In this document: positions 28,594 through 36,453 of the stretch, in pieces
Layout of the letters: the number at the start of each line of letters is the position of its first letter
How positions within the stretch are numbered: the first letter of the stretch is position 1
From: Streptomyces hyderabadensis
GTDB lineage: Bacteria; Actinomycetota; Actinomycetes; Streptomycetales; Streptomycetaceae
NCBI RefSeq assembly: GCF_020404845.1
Contig: NZ_JAIOJZ010000012.1
Location: 62,001 to 126,000, forward strand
Direction of reading: 5' to 3'
DNA length: 64,000 bases
The notes under the pieces: model-generated
Seen by the model: only the letters and a program-made list of their open reading frames with translations
Told to the model about the DNA's origin: nothing
The model's database searches: none
Translations under genes and position numbers: made by a program

Positions 28594-29580
28594 TCAGCGG
28601 GCCCGTACGAACTCCACCCGTCCGGTTCCCGCGGCGGCCACCGGGCACCGGGGCAGCGTCCGGATGCCGCCCCCTTCCAGCCACTCCCGGTACGCGGTGG
28701 ACTGCCGGGCGACCTCCCAGTACGCGTCCTCCAGCGCCGGGAAGACGGCGTCCAGCTCGGCCCGGGTGCGGGCCGCCAGCAGCAGGCGTACGCCGAGCGG
28801 GTCGCCGTACAGGCGCCGCACCGCCATGTCGGGCCGGGACTGGGAGCTGGGCTGGCAGACGGTGACGACCTCGCCGGTGGCGACCAGGGAGGCCGCGGTG
28901 TGGTAATCGCCGTGCAGCACCCGGGGGTTGAGGCCGACGGCACGGAGCATGCGGTGCACGCCGTCCCATTCGCCGTCGACGGTGGGGTCGACCATCCACC
29001 GGTCGTCGGCGAGGTCGGCGAGGCGGACGACGGACCGGCCGGCCGCGGGATGGTCGGCGGGGAGCAGGACGAACTGCGGTTCCCGCTCGACCAGGACCCG
29101 CATCCGCAGTCCCTCGGGGACGTGCAGCGCACTGCCCTCGACCTCGTGCACGAAGGCGACGTCGAGCTGTCCTTCCGCGACCCGGCGCAGCAGTGCGTTG
29201 GCCGAGACGTCCATCTGCAGGGTCGGTTCCAGGCCCGGCCGTCTGAGCCGGCGCAGCCAGCCGGCCAGGGCGCGGCTGGCCGTGGACCCGACCCGCAGCC
29301 TGCTGTCGCCGCCGGCCGCCGCGGCGCGGGCCTCGCGGACCAGGGTGCTCATGTCGGCCAGCAGCGGCCGGGCCCGGCCGAGGACCGTCCGGCCGAGCGG
29401 GGTAGGGCGGCAGCCGGTGCGCTCGCGGGTGAACAGGGGGCCGCCCAGGGCCTGTTCGATGCGGGTCAGTTGGGTGCTCAACGTGGGCTGTGCGACGCCT
29501 AGTTGACGAGCCGCCCGGTGCAGGCTGCCGGCGTCGGCGATGGCGCACAGCGCGCGTAGGTGCCTCACCTCGAGCTCCAT
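28594..29580 (-). CDS. snpR: LysR-type activator of snapalysin
   Basis: The ATG at 29578-29580 (MELEVRHLRALCAIADAG) gives 328 residues. The winged helix contains SLHRAARQLGVAQPTLSTQL, and a type 2 periplasmic-binding effector domain follows. It diverges from snpA across 215 bp, the same arrangement as the characterised snpR/mprR-snpA pair of other Streptomyces, in which the LysR protein activates the protease gene. That precedent and the neighbour, rather than sequence alone, justify the name. No clear ribosome-binding site precedes the start. Confidence 0.88.
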   Translation of the reverse strand: MELEVRHLRALCAIADAGSLHRAARQLGVAQPTLSTQLTRIEQALGGPLFTRERTGCRPTPLGRTVLGRARPLLADMSTLVREARAAAAGGDSRLRVGSTASRALAGWLRRLRRPGLEPTLQMDVSANALLRRVAEGQLDVAFVHEVEGSALHVPEGLRMRVLVEREPQFVLLPADHPAAGRSVVRLADLADDRWMVDPTVDGEWDGVHRMLRAVGLNPRVLHGDYHTAASLVATGEVVTVCQPSSQSRPDMAVRRLYGDPLGVRLLLAARTRAELDAVFPALEDAYWEVARQSTAYREWLEGGGIRTLPRCPVAAAGTGRVEFVRAR

Positions 29581-29687
29581 GCAGGGAGCGTAAAGCGGAA
29601 CAGTTGGTTGCGCCAGGTGAACAAAACGCGGCGGATCAGGGCGAGTTCTGCACTCCGGCCGAAGCCGCGACGAGTGGCCGGAGGGTG

Positions 29688-29710
29688 GGTGATAGCCCGG
29701 CCCTATCACC
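29688..29710. promoter_or_regulatory. Dyad in the snpR-snpA divergent promoter
   Basis: Perfect 8-bp arms GGTGATAG (29688-29695) and CTATCACC (29703-29710) flank a 7-nt spacer CCCGGCC. It lies 86 bp upstream of snpA and about 108 bp upstream of snpR, where a LysR activator site would be expected. Confidence 0.65.
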
Positions 29711-29795
29711 TGTTGCCATCATCACAGCGGGCTCATGGGCGCCCCACACTCACCGGTGACGACTTCTCCCCACTCCCCCACTCAAGGAGTCATCG

Positions 29796-30476
29796 ATGCG
29801 TATCAGCCTGCCCCTGCTGTCCACCGCGGTCGGTCTCGGCCTGACGGCGGCCGTGCTCACCGGCCCCGCCGCGACGGCCGCGGCGCCCCAGGAGCCGGTC
29901 CGGGCGGCCCAGCTCGGCTACCAGCCCTCGGCCGGCTCGGGCGAGGACGCGGCCGCCAACCGCGCGTTCTTCGAGGCGGTGGTCAAGTCCGTCGCCGCCA
30001 AGCGTGCCGCCAACCCGTCGGCCGCCGCGGCCGTCACCGTCTACTACAGCGCCACCAACGCGCCCAGTTTCCGTTCGCAGATATCCCGCTCCGCCCAGAT
30101 CTGGAACAGCTCGGTGTCCAACGTGCGGCTCGCGGAGTCGAGTTCCGGCGCGGACTTCGCGTACTACGAGGGCAACGACTCGCGCGGCTCGTACGCCTCC
30201 ACGGACGGGCACGGCAGCGGGTACATCTTCCTCGACTACCGCCAGAACCAGCAGTACGACTCGACGCGCGTGACCGCCCACGAGACCGGGCACGTGCTCG
30301 GCCTGCCCGATCACTACTCCGGGCCGTGCAGCGAGCTGATGTCGGGCGGCGGCCCCGGCCCGTCCTGCACCAACCCCTACCCGAACGCCAACGAACGCAG
30401 CCGGGTCAACCAGCTGTGGGCGTACGGCTTCCAGGCCGCCCTCGACAAGGCGCTGGAGAAGACCTCCCAGCGCTGA
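29796..30476 (+). CDS. snpA: Snapalysin, small neutral zinc protease (M7)
   Basis: 226 residues: a Sec signal peptide (about 1-30), a short propeptide, then the compact M7 metalloprotease. The extended zinc site [11 protein letters not shown] has His162, Glu163 (base), His166 and Asp172 as third metal ligand, the hallmark of snapalysins. Paired cysteines flank [12 protein letters not shown]. Milk-hydrolysing enzymes of this family cleave near aromatic residues. It is expressed from the promoter shared with the divergent LysR gene, and ends at a 20-bp-arm hairpin (30490-30529). Confidence 0.96.
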   Translation: MRISLPLLSTAVGLGLTAAVLTGPAATAAAPQEPVRAAQLGYQPSAGSGEDAAANRAFFEAVVKSVAAKRAANPSAAAAVTVYYSATNAPSFRSQISRSAQIWNSSVSNVRLAESSSGADFAYYEGNDSRGSYASTDGHGSGYIFLDYRQNQQYDSTRVTAHETGHVLGLPDHYSGPCSELMSGGGPGPSCTNPYPNANERSRVNQLWAYGFQAALDKALEKTSQR

Positions 30477-30489
30477 CGTCCGCGGCAGA

Positions 30490-30529
30490 CGCGAGTGTGG
30501 GCGGCCCGGCCGGGCCGCCCACACTCGCG
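30490..30529. terminator. 40-nt palindromic terminator after snpA
   Basis: Perfect 20-nt arms 30490-30509 and 30510-30529 fold with a tip around GGCC. It lies between the convergent snpA and cbiZ genes, 13 nt past the first stop and 20 nt from the other. Confidence 0.88.
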
Positions 30530-30549
30530 TGTGCCGGTGCGCACCCCGA

Positions 30550-31269
30550 TCAGGGGTGGGCGACGGCGGGAAGCGCGGCGCGCACGGCCCGGTGCACGGC
30601 CCGGGCGAGCCGGGCACCCCACTCGGACCGGGGGCCCGCGAAAGCGTGCACGTCGGCGCCGTCGCGCGGGGTGCGGGCGGCGACGCACACCGCGTCGGTG
30701 GGGGTGCCGGAGCAGTCGAGACCGGCGTCGAGCAGCGCCTGGACCTTGGCCTCGGTCGCCGTCATCACCGCGTTGACCAGGGCGGCGTCGGTCAGCGCCA
30801 CGGGCAGTGCGGCGACGATGTTGACGGTGCCGGGCGGTGTGGCCCCGCCCGCGCACTCCTGCGGCACGGCCCCGGTGGCGTACCCGGGCGGTGCGGCCGC
30901 CCAGCCGCGCACCGATATTCCGGCGGTCGCCACGGCCTCCGCGCCGCCGTCCCGCGCCCGGCCGTGGGCGGACACGTCGGCGGCGGTCATCAGGCCCACG
31001 CCGGGTCCGCGGGCACCGGCGTCCCGGGCCAGGCCGGCCAGGTGCCGTGCGGGGTCGGTGCGCCGGTAGCCGTGGGCGACCTGGGCGTTGAGCACCCACG
31101 CGCGTGCGCCGATCCCGCCGCCCAGCACCGCGCTGCTGACCATCCGCCAGCCCGGTCCCGGCCGCCACAGCAGGGCGTGCAGCCGTTCCCCGTCCTCCGC
31201 CCGGGTCAGCTGTTCCGGGTCCAGGAGCGGGGCGGCCCCGGTGCGGGGCGGCGGCAGGAGGGCGGGCAC
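30550..31269 (-). CDS. cbiZ: Adenosylcobinamide amidohydrolase
   Basis: The open frame reaches 31542, but GTG 31267-31269 with GGGAG upstream gives 239 residues, matching the family length. Conserved stretches include WRMVSSAVLGGGIGARAWVLNAQV, GPGVGLMTAADVSAH, TPPGTVNIVAALPVALTDAALVNAVMTATEAKVQAL and GTPTDAVCVAART, typical of CbiZ. The enzyme removes the aminopropanol side chain of adenosylcobinamide so that the ring can re-enter cobalamin synthesis as cobyric acid, including salvage of foreign cobamides. No cobalamin riboswitch or other cob gene is seen beside it. Confidence 0.88.
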   Translation of the reverse strand: MPALLPPPRTGAAPLLDPEQLTRAEDGERLHALLWRPGPGWRMVSSAVLGGGIGARAWVLNAQVAHGYRRTDPARHLAGLARDAGARGPGVGLMTAADVSAHGRARDGGAEAVATAGISVRGWAAAPPGYATGAVPQECAGGATPPGTVNIVAALPVALTDAALVNAVMTATEAKVQALLDAGLDCSGTPTDAVCVAARTPRDGADVHAFAGPRSEWGARLARAVHRAVRAALPAVAHP

Positions 31270-31444
31270 GGGTCGGAATCTCCCAGCGGTGATCGGCCAA
31301 GGCCGGAGGCGGTCCGGACGATCGTACTCAGTGCCGGTGCCGCGGCGGCCGGCCGGCCGGTCCGTCGGGGGCGCATTGCGGACCCGGGTCCGGGCACCTT
31401 CACTGAACACAACTTCGCCGCCAGGCGACGGATCGGAGGCCGCG

Positions 31445-31795
31445 ATGCTGTCCCACACCCTGGAGCGCGGAGTCCTGGTCATCACGGTGGACCAGGACCC
31501 CGGAATCGACGGGCGGGCCACGCTGACCACGTACATCACCAACCTGGTCGACGCCCATCAGCCGGCCCCCGTCGTCATCGTCCTGACCGAGCCGGCGGGC
31601 GGCCACGCCGCGGTCAGCGCGGTGCTCCGGGCGCACCAGTGGTGTGCGCGGCTCGGTGTTCTGATGTCCGTGGTGACGCACAGCGCGCCGGTCCGGCGGC
31701 TGCTGGAGGACAACGCCGACACCTCGGGGCCGCGCCTGGTGGTGCACGCCCGCGCCGACACCGCGATCAGCACCGCGTTCACCGCGGCGGCCTAA
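31445..31795 (+). CDS. STAS-like small protein (anti-anti-sigma fold)
   Basis: 116 residues from ATG 31445 with GGAGG 8 nt upstream. It opens with LSHTLERGVLVITVDQDPGIDGRATLTTYI and contains VVIVLTEPAGGHAAVSAVLRAHQWCARLGVLMSVV, the strand-helix order of an anti-sigma-factor antagonist. The phospho-acceptor serine, usually in a D(S/T)SG motif, is not present: EPAGGHAAVS occupies that place, so phosphorylation control is doubtful. It stands alone, divergent from cbiZ. Assignment rests on pattern, not search. Confidence 0.7.
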   Translation: MLSHTLERGVLVITVDQDPGIDGRATLTTYITNLVDAHQPAPVVIVLTEPAGGHAAVSAVLRAHQWCARLGVLMSVVTHSAPVRRLLEDNADTSGPRLVVHARADTAISTAFTAAA

Positions 31796-31829
31796 CGCCC
31801 GCACCGGAGTTCCGCGGCGGCCGCGGGCG
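31796..31829. terminator. Hairpin between convergent genes
   Basis: Arms CGCCCGC (31796-31802) and GCGGGCG (31823-31829) flank a GC-rich inner palindrome (CCGCGGCGGCCGCGG). It spans the whole gap between the STAS-like and flavohemoglobin stops. Confidence 0.5.
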
Positions 31830-31832
31830 CCG

Positions 31833-33029
31833 CTACTGCCGTCCGAGCCAGAGGTCGGGACCGAAGACCTCATAGTGGACGGCCTCGGCGGGCACCCCGC
31901 GGCGCAGCAGGTCACCGCGGACCGCGCGCATGAAGGGCACCGGGCCGCACAGGTAGGCGGTGAGGTTCTCGGGCAGGTCGAGGCCGGTGAGGTCGGCGCG
32001 GCCGGTGGACGCCTCCGGCGCCCCGTCGCCGGGCTCCTCGTACCACAGGTGGAGCCGGGCGTCGGGCAGTGCCCGCACCAGGTCCAGCTGCTCCTGCCGG
32101 TGGGCGTGGTCGTCGGGGGTGCGGTCGGCGTGCACGACGGTCACCGGGCGGGCGGCGCCGGCGGCGGCCAGGTGGTCGAGCATGGCGAGCATCGGTGTGA
32201 CGCCGATGCCCGCGGAGGCCAGCAGCAGCGGTCCGTCGTGCTCCGTCAGGGTCAGGTCGCCGGCCGGCAGCGACACGCGGAGCACGTCGCCCTTGCGGGC
32301 GTTCGCGTGCAGCCAGGAGGAGACCTCGCCGTCCGGCAGCCCGCCGCCCCGGACGCGCTTGACGGTGATGCGCCATCCGGAACGGCCGGGCGCGGCGGAC
32401 AGGCTGTACTGCCGGATCTGCCGGGCTCCGTCGGGCAGTTCGACCTGGACGCTGACGTACTGTCCCGGCCGGAACGGCACGAGGGGACGGTCGTCGGCCG
32501 GTCCCAGCACGAGCGAGACCGCGTCGGTGCTCTCCTCGACCCGGTCGAGGATCTCCATGGACCGCCAGACGTCGCCCTCTTCGACGCCCCGCTGCGCGTA
32601 GAGGCGCGCCTCCAGGGCGATGAGCGCGTGGGCCATCAGCCAGTAGACCTCGTCCCAGGCGCGGGCGACCTCGGGGGTGACGGCGTCGCCGAGCACGTCG
32701 ACGACGGCCGCCATGAGGTGCCGGTGGACGATCGCGTACTGGTCGGGGGTGATGCCGAGCGAGGCGTGCTTGTGCGCTATGCGCGAGAGCATCACGTCCG
32801 CGCGCTCGTCCGGATTCTCCAGCAGCAGGCCGGCGAACGCGGCGACCGAGCCCGCCAGGGCCCGTTGCTGCTCGCCGCTGGCCTGGTTGCCGCGGTTGAA
32901 CAGGTCCCGCAGCAGGTCGGGGTGGGCGTCGAAGAGCTTGCGGTAGAACAGGTCGGCGATGTCGCCGATGGCCGCCCCGACGGCGGGAAGGGTGGCTCGG
33001 ACCACGGGAACGGACTGTTCGGAGAGCAC
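31833..33029 (-). CDS. hmpA: Flavohemoglobin (nitric oxide dioxygenase)
   Basis: 398 residues from GTG 33027-33029, with AAGGAG 5 nt upstream. The globin domain (1-140) has distal Tyr29 (LFYRKLF) and proximal His88 in AHKHASLGI. The FAD domain (about 150-255) carries RQYSLSAAPG, and the NAD domain carries ASAGIGVTPMLAML and YLCGPVPFM. It converts NO to nitrate using oxygen and NADH. An NsrR-type site lies in its leader and nsrR is 92 bp upstream on the same strand, as in the hmpA/nsrR pairs of S. coelicolor. Confidence 0.96.
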   Translation of the reverse strand: MLSEQSVPVVRATLPAVGAAIGDIADLFYRKLFDAHPDLLRDLFNRGNQASGEQQRALAGSVAAFAGLLLENPDERADVMLSRIAHKHASLGITPDQYAIVHRHLMAAVVDVLGDAVTPEVARAWDEVYWLMAHALIALEARLYAQRGVEEGDVWRSMEILDRVEESTDAVSLVLGPADDRPLVPFRPGQYVSVQVELPDGARQIRQYSLSAAPGRSGWRITVKRVRGGGLPDGEVSSWLHANARKGDVLRVSLPAGDLTLTEHDGPLLLASAGIGVTPMLAMLDHLAAAGAARPVTVVHADRTPDDHAHRQEQLDLVRALPDARLHLWYEEPGDGAPEASTGRADLTGLDLPENLTAYLCGPVPFMRAVRGDLLRRGVPAEAVHYEVFGPDLWLGRQ

Positions 33030-33040
33030 AGCGACTCCTT

Positions 33041-33063
33041 AATTGGTAGATGAGATGCGTGTT
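33041..33063. promoter_or_regulatory. NsrR-type operator in the hmpA leader
   Basis: Read on the minus strand: AACACGCATCT (33063-33053), a C, then ATCTACCAATT (33051-33041), two 11-bp halves separated by 1 bp. As I recall, the S. coelicolor hmpA1 site has the same right half and AACACG start. The element ends 11 nt before the hmpA start codon and overlaps its ribosome-binding region, so NsrR binding would block expression. Confidence 0.75.
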
Positions 33064-33121
33064 TTTGGTCACGGCTCGGCGCCCTTCCGGACCGCCGCCC
33101 GTCACCCCGACGGGCCGTTCG

Positions 33122-33568
33122 TCAGCCCGAGGGGCGGTTCGTCAGGCCGATCAGCACCGGGCCGGTCGGCGAGGCCACCAGGTCGGTCACGGTCAACGGG
33201 TCGAGCGCGGCGTAGAACGCCTCCTGGGCGTCGCGCAGCGCCCCGCGCAGCCGGCAGGCCCCGCGCAGCGGACAGGGGCGGTCACCCTCGCAGTCGACCA
33301 CCTCGCCGTCGCCTTCCAGCTCCCGCACCAGCCGGCCCACCGAGGCGTGCCGTCCCAGGTCGGTCAGGGTCAGCCCGCCGCCGCGACCGCGCCGCGCCTC
33401 CACCACCCCCAGGTGCTGCAGGCGGGTGATGGCCTTCGCCGCGTGCGTGTACGGCACCCCGACGACCTCGGCCACCTCTCGGGTGGTCAGTGGTTCGTCA
33501 CCGTCTCTCACCACCGCCAGGCGCATGACCGAACGCAGCGCCAGGTCGGTGAACTTCGTCAGCCGCAC
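33122..33568 (-). CDS. nsrR: NO-sensing Rrf2-family repressor NsrR
   Basis: 148 residues from GTG 33566-33568. The winged helix is MRLTKFTDLALRSVMRLAV ... TTREVAEVVGVPYTHAAKAI, and the [4Fe-4S] ligands are Cys93, Cys99 and Cys105 (CEGDRPCPLRGAC) with Asp8 in KFTDLAL. These are exactly the ligand positions established for S. coelicolor NsrR. NO destroys the cluster and relieves repression of hmp genes and of nsrR itself. It is followed by the hmpA gene it should control, with the operator between them. Confidence 0.95.
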   Translation of the reverse strand: MRLTKFTDLALRSVMRLAVVRDGDEPLTTREVAEVVGVPYTHAAKAITRLQHLGVVEARRGRGGGLTLTDLGRHASVGRLVRELEGDGEVVDCEGDRPCPLRGACRLRGALRDAQEAFYAALDPLTVTDLVASPTGPVLIGLTNRPSG

Positions 33569-33577
33569 ACCAGGACG

Positions 33578-33603
33578 CTATCAAATGCGCATGCTAGGTT
33601 CGT
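33578..33603. promoter_or_regulatory. Candidate NsrR autoregulation site or nsrR promoter
   Basis: Immediately upstream of nsrR lies ATGCGCAT (33585-33592, a perfect palindrome) within AAATGCGCATGC, flanked by AACC (minus strand 33601-33598) and a TGATAG -10-like hexamer. The region resembles Rrf2-type sites with AAATGC/GCATTT halves. The match is weaker than at hmpA. Confidence 0.35.
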
Positions 33604-33719
33604 CTTTACCCGGGCGGTCGGGCCTGTGCCGTGCGTCACCGGCCGGCCGCACCCGGAGCGGACCGCGCAACAGGGCGGGATACGGGCACGGTTGGGCACA
33701 CGGAACGGCGGAACACCCG

Positions 33720-34157
33720 ATGGCAGCGGAAGACGGCGACCCCTGGGGCCCGGCGGCCCCTCCCCTGCCCCGGGTGCTGTGCGACACGGCGCGGTTGCCG
33801 TCCCCGGGCGGGGAGGCCGCGGCCGGCGTCCTGTGGAAGCTGGCGGAACCCGGACGGCAGCTCGACGCCAACGTCGTGCGCCTGCCCGCCGGGGGACGGG
33901 TGGACACCCACACCGAGCCCGACCTCGACGTCCTGCTCCTCGTCCTCGACGGCACGGCCCGCCTCGACTCCGCCGACGGCGAGCACCCCCTGCGCACGGG
34001 CGCCCTGACCTGGCTGCCGCACGGCTCGACCCGGGCCGTCCTGGCCGGGCCGGACGGGGTGACGTACCTGACCGTGCACCGCCGCCGGCCCGGCCTGCGC
34101 ATCCAGCCCCCGGAGGCCGCCGACCGGCTGAGGCGGTCCCTCGGCGAGGGTGCCTGA
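33720..34157 (+). CDS. Small cupin-domain protein
   Basis: 145 residues from ATG 33720. The single beta-barrel is recognised by LPAGGRVDTHTEPDLDVLLLVLDGTARLDSADGEHPLRTGALTWLPHG in outline: the first cupin motif has His/Glu metal ligands around THTEPD, and the second has GALTWLPHGSTRAV. Enzymatic role unknown; it may bind a metal and a small ligand. Divergent from nsrR across about 150 bp, so NO-linked expression is possible but not shown. Ribosome-binding site is weak. Confidence 0.75.
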   Translation: MAAEDGDPWGPAAPPLPRVLCDTARLPSPGGEAAAGVLWKLAEPGRQLDANVVRLPAGGRVDTHTEPDLDVLLLVLDGTARLDSADGEHPLRTGALTWLPHGSTRAVLAGPDGVTYLTVHRRRPGLRIQPPEAADRLRRSLGEGA

Positions 34158-34186
34158 TCAGGGCGCGGGCGGCGGCGCGGGGCGGC

Positions 34187-35908
34187 TCACCGTGCCTCGG
34201 AGCGCAGTTGTGTGAGCGAGCGTGCCGTCAGGGGGCGCGGCTCCTCGTCGGGGTCGACGAGGACGACGGTGCAGGTGGCGGCGTGGGTGAGGGCGCTGGT
34301 GAAGCTGCCGTCGGCGAACTGGGTCAGCGGGCCGCGCGGGGAGCGGCCGACCGCGACCGTGCGGGCCCCGGCCTCGGCGGCGTGCCGGGCCAGGGCGCGG
34401 CCCGCGGCGGCGTGGTCGCCGACGCCGGTGAGGATCTGGCCCCGGGCGGCCACGCCGAGGCCGCCCAGCCGGTCGAGGTGCGCGGTGACGGCGGCCTGCG
34501 CCTGTGCCTCGGTCTCGGTGTCGGCCGCCTGTTCCTCGACGACGGCGGTCTGCCGTACGTGGACGACCTCCAGCGGGCTGCCGGTGTCGCGGGCGAGGCG
34601 GGCCGCGGCGTCCACGACGGCCGCCGCCTGGTGGTGGGCGCCGACGGCCACGATCACGGGCGGCGCGTCGGCCGGGGCCGGGGTGCCGACGGGGGTCAGC
34701 GTCGGGGTCACGGGCTCTGCCTCGCCGGTGTCCGTCTCGGCCCGGCGAAGCAGCCGGTGCCCGCTGGCCAGGACGGGGATCGCCAGGAGGAAGGTGGCGG
34801 CCCCGAGGTAGAAGGGGACGCTCAGGTCGGTGGCGTCGGCGAGCTTGCCGGCGACGTAGGGGGCCAGTCCGCCGCCGATGAAGCGCAGGAAGCCGTACGC
34901 GGAGGAGGCCACGGGACGCTCGACCGGGGAGACGAGCATGACGGCCTGGGTGGTGAGGGTGTTGTTGATGCCGATGAAGGCGCCGCTGACGATGACCGCG
35001 ACGATCACGGTGGTGGGGTCGGTGACGCCGGCGGCTATCACGGCCATGACGATGCCGAGGCCGAGCAGGTTGGCGTAGAGGACGGGCGCGGTGCCGTAGC
35101 GGGCCTGCAGACGGGGTGCGAAGAAGACGCTGAAGGCGGCGACCAGCAGGCCCCAGGCGGTGAAGACCAGGCCGAGTTCGTGGGCGTCCAGCTCCATCGG
35201 GTACGGGGCGTAGCCGAGCATGGTGAAGAAGCCCCAGTTGTACAGCAGGGCCATGATGCCCATGGTCAGCAGGCCGCGGTGGCGCAGGGCCTTCAGGGGC
35301 GCGAGCGGTGAGGTGACCCGCTTGGGCCTGGGCAGGTCGGGGACGAAGGCGAGGGTGGCGATCAGGGCGACGGCCATCAGGGCGGCGACGCCGAAGAACG
35401 GGCCGCGCCAGCTGATGCCGCCCAGCTCGCCGCCGAGCAGCGGGCCGACGGCGATGCCGAGGCCCAGGGCCGTCTCGTAGAGGATGATCGCGCCGCTGAA
35501 GCCGCCGCTGGCGGAGGCCACGATGACCGCGAGGGAGGTGGCGATGAACAGCGCGTTGCCCAGTCCCCAGCCGGCCCGGAATCCGACGATGCCGTTGATG
35601 GAGTCGGTGGCGCCGGCCAGGGCGGCGAAGACGACGATGACGGCGAGGCCGGTGACCAGGGTGCGCTTGGCGCCGATGCGGCTGGAGACCCAGCCGACGA
35701 ACAGCATGGCGACGGCGGTGACGATCAGGTAGCTGCTGAACAGCAGGGAGACCTGGCTGGGGGTGGCGTCGAGGTTCTCGGCCAGCGCGGGCAGGATCGG
35801 GTCGACCAGGCCGATGCCCATGAACGAGATGACGCAGGCGAAGGCGACGGCCCAGACGGCCCTGGGCTGCCGGAAGGGACTGGCGGCCGTTGCGTGTGGT
35901 GCACTCAT
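34187..35908 (-). CDS. MFS transporter fused to a universal stress protein domain
   Basis: 573 residues. Residues 1-390 are a 12-helix MFS exporter (GWVSSRIGAKRTLVTG between helices 2 and 3; GIGLVDPILPALA in helix 1, drug-resistance type). After a Pro/Thr-rich linker (TPTLTPVGTPAPADAP) comes a universal-stress-protein domain (about 415-560): VIVAVGAHHQAAAVV, LEVVHVRQT and the nucleotide-binding VGRSPRGPLTQFADGSFTSAL followed by VVLV. The USP half may sense ATP/AMP or stress and gate the pump. The start overlaps the upstream marR stop by 4 bp (ATGA), so the two genes are translationally coupled. Confidence 0.92.
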   Translation of the reverse strand: MSAPHATAASPFRQPRAVWAVAFACVISFMGIGLVDPILPALAENLDATPSQVSLLFSSYLIVTAVAMLFVGWVSSRIGAKRTLVTGLAVIVVFAALAGATDSINGIVGFRAGWGLGNALFIATSLAVIVASASGGFSGAIILYETALGLGIAVGPLLGGELGGISWRGPFFGVAALMAVALIATLAFVPDLPRPKRVTSPLAPLKALRHRGLLTMGIMALLYNWGFFTMLGYAPYPMELDAHELGLVFTAWGLLVAAFSVFFAPRLQARYGTAPVLYANLLGLGIVMAVIAAGVTDPTTVIVAVIVSGAFIGINNTLTTQAVMLVSPVERPVASSAYGFLRFIGGGLAPYVAGKLADATDLSVPFYLGAATFLLAIPVLASGHRLLRRAETDTGEAEPVTPTLTPVGTPAPADAPPVIVAVGAHHQAAAVVDAAARLARDTGSPLEVVHVRQTAVVEEQAADTETEAQAQAAVTAHLDRLGGLGVAARGQILTGVGDHAAAGRALARHAAEAGARTVAVGRSPRGPLTQFADGSFTSALTHAATCTVVLVDPDEEPRPLTARSLTQLRSEAR

Positions 35909-36342
35909 GCGCGGTCTTCCTCCGGGGTGTGCGGACGGTTGTTGATGACCCGGGCCAGGGCCAGCAGGGCGGTCGTGGTGGCCTGCCGCTCCGGTCCGGT
36001 CATGTCTTCCATGAGCCGCCGCAGGGCCCGGGACCGCTCCGCGCGCCGCGCCGCCAGGACCTCCAGTCCGGTGGGCGTCACCGCCACGAGCACACCGCGG
36101 CCGTCGCTCGCGTCGGCGGTGCGCCGGGCCAGGCCCGCGCGTTCCAGGCGCGTGACGAGCTGGGTCATGTTCGGCTGGGAGACACCCTCCGCCCGGGCCA
36201 GCTCGGTCAGCCGCTGGGGGCCCTCTCGGCTCAGCCTGGCCAGCGTCGAGGCGGCGGCGGTGCTCAGGCCGCCGGTCCTGGCGCTCTGGCGCACGTACCG
36301 GACCATCTGCTCCACGGCGATGATCAGGTCGTCCTCATCCAT
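35905..36342 (-). CDS. MarR-family regulator of the coupled MFS-USP gene
   Basis: The ATG at 36340-36342 (MDEDDLIIAVEQMVRYVRQ) gives 145 residues; ATG 36357 would add MHNAL. The winged helix includes LTELARAEGVSQPNMTQLVTRLERAGLARR and the wing ADASDGRGVLVAVTPTG, standard MarR motifs. A good promoter at 36349-36377 places the transcription start at or next to the A of this ATG, so the mRNA is probably leaderless, consistent with the absence of a ribosome-binding site. It overlaps the MFS-USP gene by 4 bp and should repress both. Confidence 0.9.
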   Translation of the reverse strand: MDEDDLIIAVEQMVRYVRQSARTGGLSTAAASTLARLSREGPQRLTELARAEGVSQPNMTQLVTRLERAGLARRTADASDGRGVLVAVTPTGLEVLAARRAERSRALRRLMEDMTGPERQATTTALLALARVINNRPHTPEEDRA

Positions 36343-36360
36343 AAGCGCATTATGCATTTA
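36342..36360. promoter_or_regulatory. Imperfect dyad overlapping the marR start and -10
   Basis: Arms TAAGCGCA (36342-36349) and TGCATTTA (36353-36360) match at 6 of 8 positions around TTA. It covers the predicted -10 box and start codon, a sensible place for MarR autorepression. Confidence 0.5.
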
Positions 36361-36377
36361 GATGTACTGTGAAACAA
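36349..36377 (-). promoter_or_regulatory. Leaderless sigma-70-type promoter of the marR-MFS operon
   Basis: On the minus strand TTGTTT (36377-36372) is followed after 17 nt by CATAAT (36354-36349). Seven nucleotides downstream of the -10 is the A of ATG 36342, predicting a leaderless transcript. Confidence 0.65.
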
Positions 36378-36453
36378 GATGGTTCGGGGCAGTGCTCCCC
36401 GTTGCCTCCGGCCGCCCCCGGGGCACTCGTCAGGAGAGCCCGGGAGGATCGGT

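Noticed and set aside
31270..31444. Cobalamin riboswitch upstream of cbiZ
   Set aside because: No B12-box-like element was recognised by eye. A covariance search would decide.
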